This document shows, piece after piece, positions 40,203 through 47,201 of a stretch of DNA of 47,201 nucleotides (the stretch's first letter is position 1; every line of letters begins with the position of its first letter). Source of the stretch: Janthinobacterium sp. ROICE36 (lineage in GTDB: Bacteria > Pseudomonadota > Gammaproteobacteria > Burkholderiales > Burkholderiaceae_D). The position numbers and the translations under genes were made by a program. Below the pieces are notes generated by a model that had not been told where the DNA came from, did not search any database, and worked only from the letters and a program-made list of their open reading frames with translations. The stretch is taken from NCBI RefSeq assembly GCF_002869965.1, contig NZ_PEBS01000046.1, positions 1-47,201 of the forward strand, read 5' to 3'.

Positions 40203-41808
40203 AATGAATTCCTTGCAAAACGTGGATGCGGATCGCTTCGTTGACGGGGTAGCTGTAGCCCTGCCCCACCGCCACGACGTGCGTGATATTGGCCAGCAAG
40301 CCCTTGCCGGCAATTTGCCAGCGCGTGCTGTCGTCGGCGGCCTGGCGGTTCCAGTCCAGCATCTGGCGGAACAGCTCGCTCTTCGTGACATTATTGTCCG
40401 ACAGGCTGAAGATGCCCCAGGTTCCCAGGAAGGCGCCGGCCAGCACGCCCGTAGCGATCCAGGCGGAACGGCGGCTCAGCTGGCCATCGGCGCCCGCCTG
40501 CTCGCCCCGGCGCGCCGCCAGCACCAGCAAGCCCACCGTGGCGATCAGGTAGAGCAGTTTCGAGAAGTGGCCGATGGCGCCCAGGAGCGAGAAGAACAGG
40601 GCCACGGGCGGCACGATGGCCGCGCGCGCCGCTTCCTTGCCCTCTTCAAAGTACTTGCCGCCCACTTCGAAGTCGTTGCGGCTGGCGCGGTACTCCACCA
40701 ACTTTTCTGCCGTCTGGCGCGCGGCGAACTGGTCGAACAACCGGCTGAACTCGGCGGCGCTGGCATATGCCTCTTGCACCACGGCGCCTTGCAAGCCCTT
40801 GCTCGCTTCGCTGCCGTCGCCGCCGTCCGGCCCGTCGCGCAATACGGCCTGGATGCCGGACCGCGCCACGAAGGCGGGGAAGGACAAGCCGGGCGGAATG
40901 CGCTCACCCTTGATGCTCAAGCCCTTGCTGGCAGCTTCCGACGCATAGCGGCGCTTGACGGCGGCGCGAAAGCTCAACTGATCGGCAGGATGCCAGTTCG
41001 CCGAGACGGGCACTTTCTTGCGCACATTGTTGACCACGGCTGCCTTGCGCCGCGCCGGCACGGAATGCGGCTGCCAGCCGTGGCGCGACAGGCTTTGCCG
41101 GTAATCGCTCCAGGCCGCTTCCTGCTGCTGGCGCAAGCCCGCATCGTCGTCGGGAATCGTGCCCGAATACAATTTCCACTTCTCGTGCACTTCGCCGATT
41201 GCCTGCTGGTACTTGTCATAGTAACCGGCCGCGCCGCCAGCGATCTTGCGCACGTTGAAATTGATCAGTTGCTCCTTGGCTGGCGCCATGCGTTCGTCGA
41301 GATGGCCGACCGAGACGGCGAGGAAGGGGAACAGCGCCAAAAAGGCCTTGCCTTCGGGCTTGGCAAACAGGGTGGGATCATCGACCAGCCCCTGCAATTG
41401 CAGGCTGCCGCCCACCAGCGAGCGCTGCATCAGGGTGGTGTTGAAGGCCAGGCGGCGAAATTGCGCATCGCGCGTTTCAACCAGCACCGTGACCGTGGTT
41501 TTCAGAATGCCGAACACGACTGCGGCCGTGGCGACGCAGCAAAAGATGATTTTTTTCCAGCTGGGGCCGCTGCCATTGTTCTTCAGCCGGCGCCGCCACA
41601 TCAGCTGCAGCACCACCAGCGCGGCGGCGATGCCCGACAGGCTGCGGCCATACAATTCCACGCCTTCCACGTCGTGCGGCTTGACGTCGCCGCCCACCAC
41701 GTCGAGCAGGCGCGCATTGAAGCCCAGTTCGAAGCACAAATAAATAATCGTCAGGACGATCAGGATCAATGTCTGCCGGATTTGCAGACTGCGTAAACTC
41801 GCGGCCAT
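40177..41808 (-). CDS. Multi-pass membrane protein with large soluble loop, unknown function
   Basis: 543 residues. Three hydrophobic segments near the N-terminus (about 12-29, 56-71, 86-108) are followed by a soluble, charged region of roughly 290 residues (110-400) rich in Arg, Lys and Gln, and by two or three C-terminal helices (VPPVALFFSLLGAIGHFSKLLYLIATVGLLVLA; WIATGVLAGAFLGTWGIF). I recognise no domain. It lies one base after the lipoprotein gene and overlaps the glycerophosphodiesterase gene, making it an integral part of the cluster with the sigma-like regulator. Confidence 0.8.
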   Translation of the reverse strand: MAASLRSLQIRQTLILIVLTIIYLCFELGFNARLLDVVGGDVKPHDVEGVELYGRSLSGIAAALVVLQLMWRRRLKNNGSGPSWKKIIFCCVATAAVVFGILKTTVTVLVETRDAQFRRLAFNTTLMQRSLVGGSLQLQGLVDDPTLFAKPEGKAFLALFPFLAVSVGHLDERMAPAKEQLINFNVRKIAGGAAGYYDKYQQAIGEVHEKWKLYSGTIPDDDAGLRQQQEAAWSDYRQSLSRHGWQPHSVPARRKAAVVNNVRKKVPVSANWHPADQLSFRAAVKRRYASEAASKGLSIKGERIPPGLSFPAFVARSGIQAVLRDGPDGGDGSEASKGLQGAVVQEAYASAAEFSRLFDQFAARQTAEKLVEYRASRNDFEVGGKYFEEGKEAARAAIVPPVALFFSLLGAIGHFSKLLYLIATVGLLVLAARRGEQAGADGQLSRRSAWIATGVLAGAFLGTWGIFSLSDNNVTKSELFRQMLDWNRQAADDSTRWQIAGKGLLANITHVVAVGQGYSYPVNEAIRIHVLQGIHYGYHPGQK

Positions 41809-41809
41809 C

Positions 41810-42661
41810 TTATTTCCTCAAATCGATGACGACGGGCTTGATTTCTTCGGCCTGGAAGATCATCGGCGCTGCCGCCGCGCTGCGCTGGGCGGGCGGGCTG
41901 ATGGCGGCGGGCGCCGCCGCTCTGGCCTGGCTCTCCTGGCGGCGCGGCTTGGCGCTGGCGCGGCTACCCGCTTTCGGCGCGGCGGCAGGTACCGGGGCCG
42001 CCGCCGGCGGCGCCGGGATCACCCGGCTGCTGTCGCTGCCGGGCGGCATGGTGGCGATCACGGGGCCCGTGGCGCGCAAGGCATCGTCGGCAAACGGCTG
42101 GGCGCGCGTATCGACGCCGGGCGGCACGGCCACGCTGGCGTTGAGCAGGCGGTTGTCCGTGTAGATCATGCGCGACAAACGGTTGTAGTTGGGAAAGTCG
42201 ATATTCAGCGATTTCGCGTCCGCCGCCAGTTCCACGCGGGGGCGGTCCTTGCAATTGCCGACCGTCCACTGCAGCACATCCGTGCCCTGGAAAGCCAGCA
42301 CTTCATAGCGGTAGGCGCAGCCGCGCTCCTGGGTTTCGACGATCACCACGGTGCGTTCGCCCACGTTTTCCACCCTCGCCACGCGGGCCGTGATGGCCTT
42401 GGCCAGCGGCACGACGCGAAACGCCTGCGACAGCTTGATCGAATACTTGCCTTGCGGGTCCTTGCGCAAAGTGCCTTCCGTGCCGTCGCGCAGGCGGAAG
42501 GTGGACATCGGCGTGCCGAACAACTCGGCCGTATCCAGGCCCACCATCACGCCGCCACGGCCGTTCGGCGTCATGGCGCAACCCGTCAACAGGACGCCGG
42601 CAGCCACGCCGGCGATCAATGTGCGCCAGTGCGCGGATGCAAAATTCTTATACGTTGTCAT
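41810..42661 (-). CDS. Lipoprotein with Pro/Ala-rich C-terminus, unknown function
   Basis: 283 residues. The lipobox LLTGC puts the lipid-anchored cysteine at 28 (TLIAGVAAGVLLTGCAMTP). The mature N-terminal domain (about 30-180) looks folded and beta-rich with two cysteines (ERGCAYRYEVL; VGNCKDRPR) that could pair; the C-terminal third is a Pro/Ala/Arg linker (APPAAAPVPAAAPKAGSR) ending in IKPVVIDLRK. It probably spans or links compartments. It lies 28 bases downstream of the anti-sigma-like gene and one base ahead of the membrane-protein gene. Confidence 0.8.
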   Translation of the reverse strand: MTTYKNFASAHWRTLIAGVAAGVLLTGCAMTPNGRGGVMVGLDTAELFGTPMSTFRLRDGTEGTLRKDPQGKYSIKLSQAFRVVPLAKAITARVARVENVGERTVVIVETQERGCAYRYEVLAFQGTDVLQWTVGNCKDRPRVELAADAKSLNIDFPNYNRLSRMIYTDNRLLNASVAVPPGVDTRAQPFADDALRATGPVIATMPPGSDSSRVIPAPPAAAPVPAAAPKAGSRASAKPRRQESQARAAAPAAISPPAQRSAAAAPMIFQAEEIKPVVIDLRK

Positions 42662-42689
42662 GTTGGATAACTTTCTCTTATTTCACAAT

Positions 42690-43712
42690 TCAGGGATTGA
42701 TCACGGCCAGCGGATTGCCCGGGCCTGGCGGCGGCAAGACTTTCTGGCGCTCGCGCGATAACAGGGTAAAGGCGCCCAGGGTGTCCGGTCCGGCGACGAT
42801 TTCCAGCCGCTCGCGCTGCAGCCAGGTGCGCAACTCCGCTTCCGTCGCGTCGGCGCGGAACAGCACGCGCGTGCGCACACCCGTCTCGACGCCGCTGCCG
42901 CCATTACGGAATTCGACATTGCCGACGACGGCTCCCTCTTTCGGCAGGAACAGCCACGCCGATTGCACCACCATCACGCTGGCGGCCACGGCCGTGACGA
43001 GCTTCAGCCAGCGGCTGGCATTGGCCGCCTGCACAGGCTTGGCTACCGGTGCAAGCGCATCGGCGGCAGCGATCTGCAACTGCTGCAGCCCCTGGCGCAG
43101 CAATTGCCGGTAGGCCACGCGGCCATCCTTGCCCAGCTCGCTCGACAAAGGCGTGCCCGTCAGCGCATAGTCGTCGCCGGGCAAGGCCACGCGGGCGATC
43201 ACGCCGGGCGCCGCCGTGGCGGCATTGGCGCGGCCCTGCGCTTCCAGCCAGCGCGCCGCCTGCAAACGCTCCTGGCTGAACACGCCCAGGCAGGCGCCCA
43301 GGTCCGTCACGGCCAGAATCACGGGCATGTCGCACAGCACCAGCCCCGCACGCGGGTCGGCGGGCGCGTCGCGCTGCTCGACCACCAGGCCGCAGGCATC
43401 CGCATACGCCGTATCGGGCGTGACGAGCCAGCCGCGCCAGCGCTGCCGCGTGCTGTCCCAGGCATCGAGCAGCACGGCGCCAAAGCCGGGACAGCGCGCC
43501 AGCAAGTGGATCTGTCCGCCGGCGATGGGGCGCGCAGCCAGCGGCGCGGCGTCGCTGCGGCGCGCAAAGCGGGCCAGCACGTGTTCCGGCACGGCAATGC
43601 CGCGCCAGTCGGGGGTATCGCCGCTCACCTCCGCGTCCAGCAGCTCGGCGGAAGTTGGAGGAGATGGCAGGCGCGCGGCAACGATGGCCAGCGAGGGCGT
43701 CAATGCAGTCAT
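42690..43712 (-). CDS. Single-pass membrane protein with anti-sigma-like C-terminal domain
   Basis: 340 residues; the start at 43712 overlaps the stop of the sigma-like gene (ATGA). The first 230 residues are predicted cytoplasmic, with no zinc-binding anti-sigma HxxxCxxC. A transmembrane helix lies at about 237-256 (LKLVTAVAASVMVVQSAWLF). The periplasmic tail (GVRTRVLFRADATEAELRTWLQRERLEIVAGPDTLGAFTL) resembles the C-terminal domain of many anti-sigma and sensor proteins (VxFxPDATEAELRxLLxxxxxxIVxGPxxxGxYxL). With the gene order, this suggests an anti-sigma-type partner of the upstream protein. The N-terminal domain itself is unrecognised. Confidence 0.75.
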   Translation of the reverse strand: MTALTPSLAIVAARLPSPPTSAELLDAEVSGDTPDWRGIAVPEHVLARFARRSDAAPLAARPIAGGQIHLLARCPGFGAVLLDAWDSTRQRWRGWLVTPDTAYADACGLVVEQRDAPADPRAGLVLCDMPVILAVTDLGACLGVFSQERLQAARWLEAQGRANAATAAPGVIARVALPGDDYALTGTPLSSELGKDGRVAYRQLLRQGLQQLQIAAADALAPVAKPVQAANASRWLKLVTAVAASVMVVQSAWLFLPKEGAVVGNVEFRNGGSGVETGVRTRVLFRADATEAELRTWLQRERLEIVAGPDTLGAFTLLSRERQKVLPPPGPGNPLAVINP

Positions 43713-44509
43713 GCCGTTGGCCTTTCATCAGTGTTCGGGTGGGTGGGCGCAGAGTCCAGGTGCAGGGATAACGCGGCCACGCACAAGATATCTAAAACTA
43801 TTTGCGCCGCCTGCATATCGCGCGCGGTCAAGGCATCGCCCACGCGCAGCTTGAGCAGGGTCAAGACCCAGCTGCCCAGCAGGGTAGAACGGTGGGCCGG
43901 TTCGACGATCTGGCGTCCCGCGCTGAGGCTATCGCCCTTCTGCCTGTGCACCAGGCCCAGCTTGCCGCCGTGGTAATGCGCAGAAGCAATCTGCTCGGCC
44001 AGTTCCCTGACGGGCATGCCGCCGCAGCCACAATGACGCAGCAGCAAGATCAAGTCCCGCGGCAAGGTGGCGATAAATACGTCGGCCGCCTCGCGCACTT
44101 GCTGCGCCGTGAGCTGGTAATCGCGCAGCGCTTCGGCATAGGCGTCGGGCGCGCGCAGCTCGCAACCCTCTTGCGCATCGGCATCTTCGTCATCGCGCTG
44201 CTTGCGCAGCTGGTCGATGATGAAGCGCTTGAAATACAGAAACAAAGCACCGACGTGGTGGGGCGCGGCATCGCTGTCGCTGTGAAGGACTTTTTCGATA
44301 AAAAACTGGTGGCGCAAATCCGCCAGGGAATCGCCCAGCGACGCCGCCTCGCGCGGGCGGCACGGCGTCAGCGCGGCGATGACGCGCTGGTAAAACTCGC
44401 CCAGTTCGCCTTGCGTCAGCTGCGGGCGGCGGGTCCAGAAAGCATGAATCCGTTCAAATTGTTCCGATTGCACAGCCGGTCCGATCGTGTGTTGGGCGGC
44501 ACGCACCAC
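43709..44509 (-). CDS. Sigma-70-like (ECF-type) transcription factor
   Basis: 266 residues from a GTG at 44509; a GTG at 44473 is the alternative and neither has a clear ribosome binding site. Residues 36-105 look like sigma region 2 (GEFYQRVIAALTPCRPREAA...FLYFKRFIIDQLRKQRD); 135-192 resembles region 4 with the helix-turn-helix (LPRDLILLLRHCGCGGMPVRELAEQIASAHYHGGKLGLVHRQKG). Between them is an acidic linker; a 70-residue C-terminal extension follows. The similarity is weak but ordered correctly, and the next gene encodes a membrane protein with an anti-sigma-like tail, the usual pairing. First gene of the minus-strand cluster, divergent from the caspase-family gene. Confidence 0.65.
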   Translation of the reverse strand: MVRAAQHTIGPAVQSEQFERIHAFWTRRPQLTQGELGEFYQRVIAALTPCRPREAASLGDSLADLRHQFFIEKVLHSDSDAAPHHVGALFLYFKRFIIDQLRKQRDDEDADAQEGCELRAPDAYAEALRDYQLTAQQVREAADVFIATLPRDLILLLRHCGCGGMPVRELAEQIASAHYHGGKLGLVHRQKGDSLSAGRQIVEPAHRSTLLGSWVLTLLKLRVGDALTARDMQAAQIVLDILCVAALSLHLDSAPTHPNTDERPTA

Positions 44510-44648
44510 TGGCCGGCAGCGATGCGCACCGTGCGCTGGCCAGACAAGAGAAACTTGTCAGTAAGGTAAAATGCATTTAAGCAATTTTCTCATATCACAG
44601 TGAAAATCGCTAACTTTTGTTACTTTCACGACAATTTCCGAGACGCCC

Positions 44649-46028
44649 ATGCATCGCCTGATTCCCCTGTTTTTGAGCCTGTTCTTTTTGCTGGTCAGCG
44701 ACGTGGTACACGCCGCCGTACAGACTGCTACTGGCAAGCGCATCGCCCTGGTGATCGGCAACGCGGCCTATCCGCAGCCGCTATTGAATCCCGTCAACGA
44801 TGCGCGCGCCATGGCCGAGCGCCTGCGCCGCCTGGGCTTTGAAGTGCTGTTGCGCACGGACATCACGGCGGCGCAGTTGCAAAAGGCGTCGTCCGAGTTT
44901 TCCACGCTGGCACGCGGCGCCGATATCGCCCTCGTGTTTTACGCGGGCCACGGCGCGCAGGCGGGCGAAGCCAATTATGTGCTGCCGCTGGGCGCCAACA
45001 TGCATGCGCTGAGCGCGGCGGCCATCGCCGCGCAGGGCATATCCGTGGCCAGTCTGGCGGGCGATTTGCAACGCACGGGCGCGCGCGGCGCTGTGCTGAT
45101 CCTCGACGCTTGCCGCCAGGAATACACGCGCGGCGGCGCCATGGTGCCCGCGCCCGGCGGCAGCAATGCGGCCAGCCACGGTTTTGCCGATACGCAAGCG
45201 CCACGCGGCGTGGTGATTGCCTATTCGGCGGGACCGGGCGCCCTGGCGCGCGATTTTTGGTCGCCCGATTCGCGCAACAGCCCGTACACGAGCGCCCTGC
45301 TCGACGCGCTTGATGCGCCGGGCTTGCCGATGGGCGACGTCTTTTCGCAAGTGGCAGCCAGGGTAGCGGCCATGACGCACGATGTGCAAAAGCCCCGCGT
45401 GTCGTTCGGCGAAACGTCGGCGCGCCTGGTGCTGAACCTGGGCAGCGGCAAGGGCGTCAGCCCGCCGGCGCCGGGCGTGCTGACCTCGGGCAACAGCGGC
45501 ATGCGAACCCCTCTCCCGGCGCCAACGCCAGCCGCGACCAGCGCTTCGGGTGCAAAAGTATGGCCAGGCAACGTCTTACAAGACATCAACTATGAAATCC
45601 GCATGCAGATTGCGGCGCGGCCGTTTCCCCGCCAGCAACTGGAAAAGCGCGCACGGGCCGGAGATTTAGTAGCGCTGACGGCGCTCGGCTATGGCATCGG
45701 CGGCGGCGACGCGGGCATCAAGCAGCCGAAAACGGGCATGCAGTGGCTGGAAAAGGCCGCCGCGAGGGATTTCCCCATCGCCCAGACCTATCTGGCCGAA
45801 TTGCTGATGGTCAAAGGCGACCCCGCGTCCCTGAAACGGGCTGGCGTGCTGCTGGACGCCGCATCGCAGGCGGGCTACAGCCCCGCCCATGCGTATAAAT
45901 TCGAGCTGGCGCGGCGCACGGGCGCGCCGCCGCAGGCTGCGGCCCGGCATTTGCAGGATGCCTTCATGGGCTTGATGAAGGATTACCAGGGCGCCGCCAA
46001 GGACTTGCTGCAGCCGCCAAAAAAATAA
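44649..46028 (+). CDS. Secreted caspase-family (orthocaspase, C14) protease with Sel1-like repeats
   Basis: 459 residues. A signal peptide covers about 1-22 (LIPLFLSLFFLLVSDVVHA). The p20-type caspase domain spans about 28-265: KRIALVIGNAAYP, LNPVNDARAMAERLRRLGF, the catalytic His101 in FYAGHG and Cys155 in LDACR, and IAYSAGPGALARD. Both dyad residues are intact. A Pro/Ser linker (about 275-310) leads to Sel1-like repeats (about 330-430: ALTALGYGIGGGD; GMQWLEKAAARDFPIAQTYL). Orthocaspases cleave after Arg or Lys. The periplasm or outer surface is the expected location. It diverges from the sigma-like cluster and is followed at 85 bases by a membrane protein gene. Confidence 0.92.
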   Translation: MHRLIPLFLSLFFLLVSDVVHAAVQTATGKRIALVIGNAAYPQPLLNPVNDARAMAERLRRLGFEVLLRTDITAAQLQKASSEFSTLARGADIALVFYAGHGAQAGEANYVLPLGANMHALSAAAIAAQGISVASLAGDLQRTGARGAVLILDACRQEYTRGGAMVPAPGGSNAASHGFADTQAPRGVVIAYSAGPGALARDFWSPDSRNSPYTSALLDALDAPGLPMGDVFSQVAARVAAMTHDVQKPRVSFGETSARLVLNLGSGKGVSPPAPGVLTSGNSGMRTPLPAPTPAATSASGAKVWPGNVLQDINYEIRMQIAARPFPRQQLEKRARAGDLVALTALGYGIGGGDAGIKQPKTGMQWLEKAAARDFPIAQTYLAELLMVKGDPASLKRAGVLLDAASQAGYSPAHAYKFELARRTGAPPQAAARHLQDAFMGLMKDYQGAAKDLLQPPKK

Positions 46029-46113
46029 TTCCAAATAGTTTTGGATTTCCCTGAACTGCCCCCGTTATCCGTGGGTACATGCAATACAGCATGACAGTGA
46101 CCAGGGAAATCCC

Positions 46114-46938
46114 ATGCAAGCATCGAGCCCAGCAGCAACCATTACCACCGGCCAACGGGGCCGCATCCTCGCCTACACGCCCAGCGGACAAGGTTCCGTC
46201 AGCGTGGCCGGCATTCAACATGTTTTCGACGTAGCCACGCACTGGCGCTCGGACGTGGCGCCCGCCATCAACGCCGTCGTCGACGTGCGCTTCGACGATG
46301 CGGGCGGCCTCGCCAGCGTCAGCGCCGTGGCGACGCAGCAACTGGCGCAGGAAGAAATGGCCGGCGCGGCGAAACTGGCGCGCGACAAGGGCCAGCAACT
46401 GTGGGGCCAGGCCGTTTCCTCCTTGGGCATCAAGGTGTTGGCCAGCCTTGGCGTGCTGATCGCCGGCGCCTTTGTCTTCAATACCCTCGGCATCCGCCTG
46501 TTCGCCTCCGTCTCGCGCAGCTATTGGCAGTTGCTGGGCCTGTCCGCCGACAGCCTGGAAAGCTTTGCCCGCGATGGCGGTGGCGGTTTTACGTCCGCAC
46601 AATGCGTCTTCCTGCTGGCCATTGCCGGATGCTGCGCCACCATGGCCAGCAAGAACCCGAAAGCGGCGCTGGGCAAGTGCGCGCCGCTGCTGTTCGTCGT
46701 TATCCACAGCAGCTTGCTGTTCATCAAGATCAAGGGTGCCGTCAGCGAGGCGGGCAACGCCATGGGCGGCATCATGGGCAGCCGCGCGGCCCGCATGGCC
46801 GAGCAGATGGCCAGCGAAATGCTGGGGCAAGTGTGGCAGGGATTATCGTTTGGCATCGGTTTTTACCTGGTGCTGGCGTCTTCCATCGTCCTGGCCGCTT
46901 ACGGCGTCGGCGAATACAAACGTAAAACCATCGGTTAA
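46114..46938 (+). CDS. Membrane protein with OB/cold-shock-like N-terminal domain
   Basis: 274 residues with AGGGAA ahead of ATG at 46114. Residues 12-72 (GQRGRILAYTPSGQGSVSVAG; FDVATHWRSDVAPAINAVVDVRF) look like the small beta-barrel of cold-shock domains seen fused to membrane proteins (G-x-I-x-x-Y...G-x-I...F...W...P...V-x-F). Four hydrophobic segments follow (about 105-125, 160-176, 188-204, 247-265) separated by a polar, Met/Ala-rich stretch. No known activity. It lies downstream of the caspase-family gene on the same strand and could be co-transcribed. Confidence 0.75.
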   Translation: MQASSPAATITTGQRGRILAYTPSGQGSVSVAGIQHVFDVATHWRSDVAPAINAVVDVRFDDAGGLASVSAVATQQLAQEEMAGAAKLARDKGQQLWGQAVSSLGIKVLASLGVLIAGAFVFNTLGIRLFASVSRSYWQLLGLSADSLESFARDGGGGFTSAQCVFLLAIAGCCATMASKNPKAALGKCAPLLFVVIHSSLLFIKIKGAVSEAGNAMGGIMGSRAARMAEQMASEMLGQVWQGLSFGIGFYLVLASSIVLAAYGVGEYKRKTIG

Positions 46939-46959
46939 GTCACCTCACACATTCACTAA

Positions 46960-47201
46960 CAGGGTGTTGAAAAAGGACCCCAGTCCTTCGGATTTTGTCG
47001 CCAGACATGCGAATTTTTCGGGCTGGAAGCCGCATTTTGCCTAAAAAGCAGTTTTCAGCCACTTTTCAGGCCGTTTTTTGACATTTTTTAGCGCTTTCCG
47101 TACTCTATGGACGGAGTTATCCAACCACCGCCGATAAACGCCAGCCAAAGATCGTCGCCATGCGCGTCAGGTTGTAAGCGGCGAAAGTGAACGCGGTTTT
47201 T
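46960..47201 (-). mobile_element. Left end of an insertion sequence running off the window
   Basis: The terminal repeat-like start CAGGGTGTTGAAAAAGG at 46960 lies 22 bases after the last chromosomal gene. About 155 bases of non-coding end sequence follow, and then the C-terminus of a transposase on the minus strand. The end motif is of a type frequent among DDE elements; the family cannot be fixed from this piece. Confidence 0.6.
47117..47200 (-). CDS. DDE transposase, C-terminal fragment
   Basis: 27 residues up to a TAA at 47117-47119, reading KTAFTFAAYNLTRMATIFGW and seven more. The AAYNLTRM block is the usual C-terminal helix of IS4/IS5/IS1182-type transposases, where the tyrosine and asparagine of an AxYNLxR pattern are conserved. 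The rest of the gene is outside the window; nothing shows whether it is intact. Confidence 0.65.
   Translation of the reverse strand, partial: KTAFTFAAYNLTRMATIFGWRLSAVVG

Noticed and set aside
1..47201. CRISPR array, tRNA or rRNA genes
   Set aside because: No array of regularly spaced repeats and no complete cloverleaf-like or rRNA sequence was noticed; only a CACCA-like tRNA end at about 3940.

Overview
The window looks like a chromosomal segment of a betaproteobacterium of the Oxalobacteraceae (Janthinobacterium/Massilia-like). This rests on high GC, a PEP-CTERM protein, a complete Tad pilus operon, a fused indolepyruvate ferredoxin oxidoreductase, and the GGGGTCAGACCC-type hairpin I associate with this group; it is an inference without database support.

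Region 1 (1 to about 3960) is accessory DNA of visibly lower GC. The end of an IS256-type element interrupts an hsdS gene, leaving hsdM intact behind it. Next come a serine resolvase with a near-perfect palindrome upstream, two direct copies of a 25-bp Tn402/Tn5053-type terminal repeat, a 38-bp Tn3/Tn21-type end, and a low-GC hypothetical gene. The region ends in what may be an island boundary.

Region 2 (about 4000-6440) holds a dodecin, two small hypotheticals and a PEP-CTERM surface protein. Region 3 (6456-19432, all minus strand) is one long tad/Flp pilus operon, read from flp downwards: flp, prepilin peptidase, an extra AAA+ ATPase, cpaB, secretin, small lipoprotein, tadG, two tadE-like genes, cpaE/tadZ, tadA, tadB, tadC and a TPR/LytR_C-type lipoprotein.

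Region 4 (19907-22176) is a c-di-GMP pair: a GGDEF cyclase divergent from flp and an HD-GYP phosphodiesterase convergent with it, the two overlapping at their stop codons. Region 5 (22314-27046) holds a LysR regulator and the ior fusion gene with a 26-bp perfect palindrome between them. Region 6 (27095-31737) holds a LacI regulator without an obvious target, a coiled-coil hypothetical, a metallo-beta-lactamase-fold lipoprotein divergent from a TetR regulator, a decayed BNR-repeat/MoaD gene pair and a small hypothetical. Region 7 (31747-38902, minus strand) is a carbohydrate operon: LacI regulator, ABC ATPase, permease, binding protein, sugar isomerase/epimerase, Gfo/Idh/MocA dehydrogenase and a 2Fe-2S ferredoxin, behind a 30-bp perfect palindrome.

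Region 8 (39079-46938) is the most unusual. A minus-strand cluster (sigma-factor-like protein, anti-sigma-like membrane protein, lipoprotein, large membrane protein, glycerophosphodiesterase-like protein, small membrane protein) diverges from a secreted caspase-family protease with Sel1-like repeats and a membrane protein with an OB/cold-shock-like N-terminus. The right edge (about 46960-47201) enters another insertion sequence.
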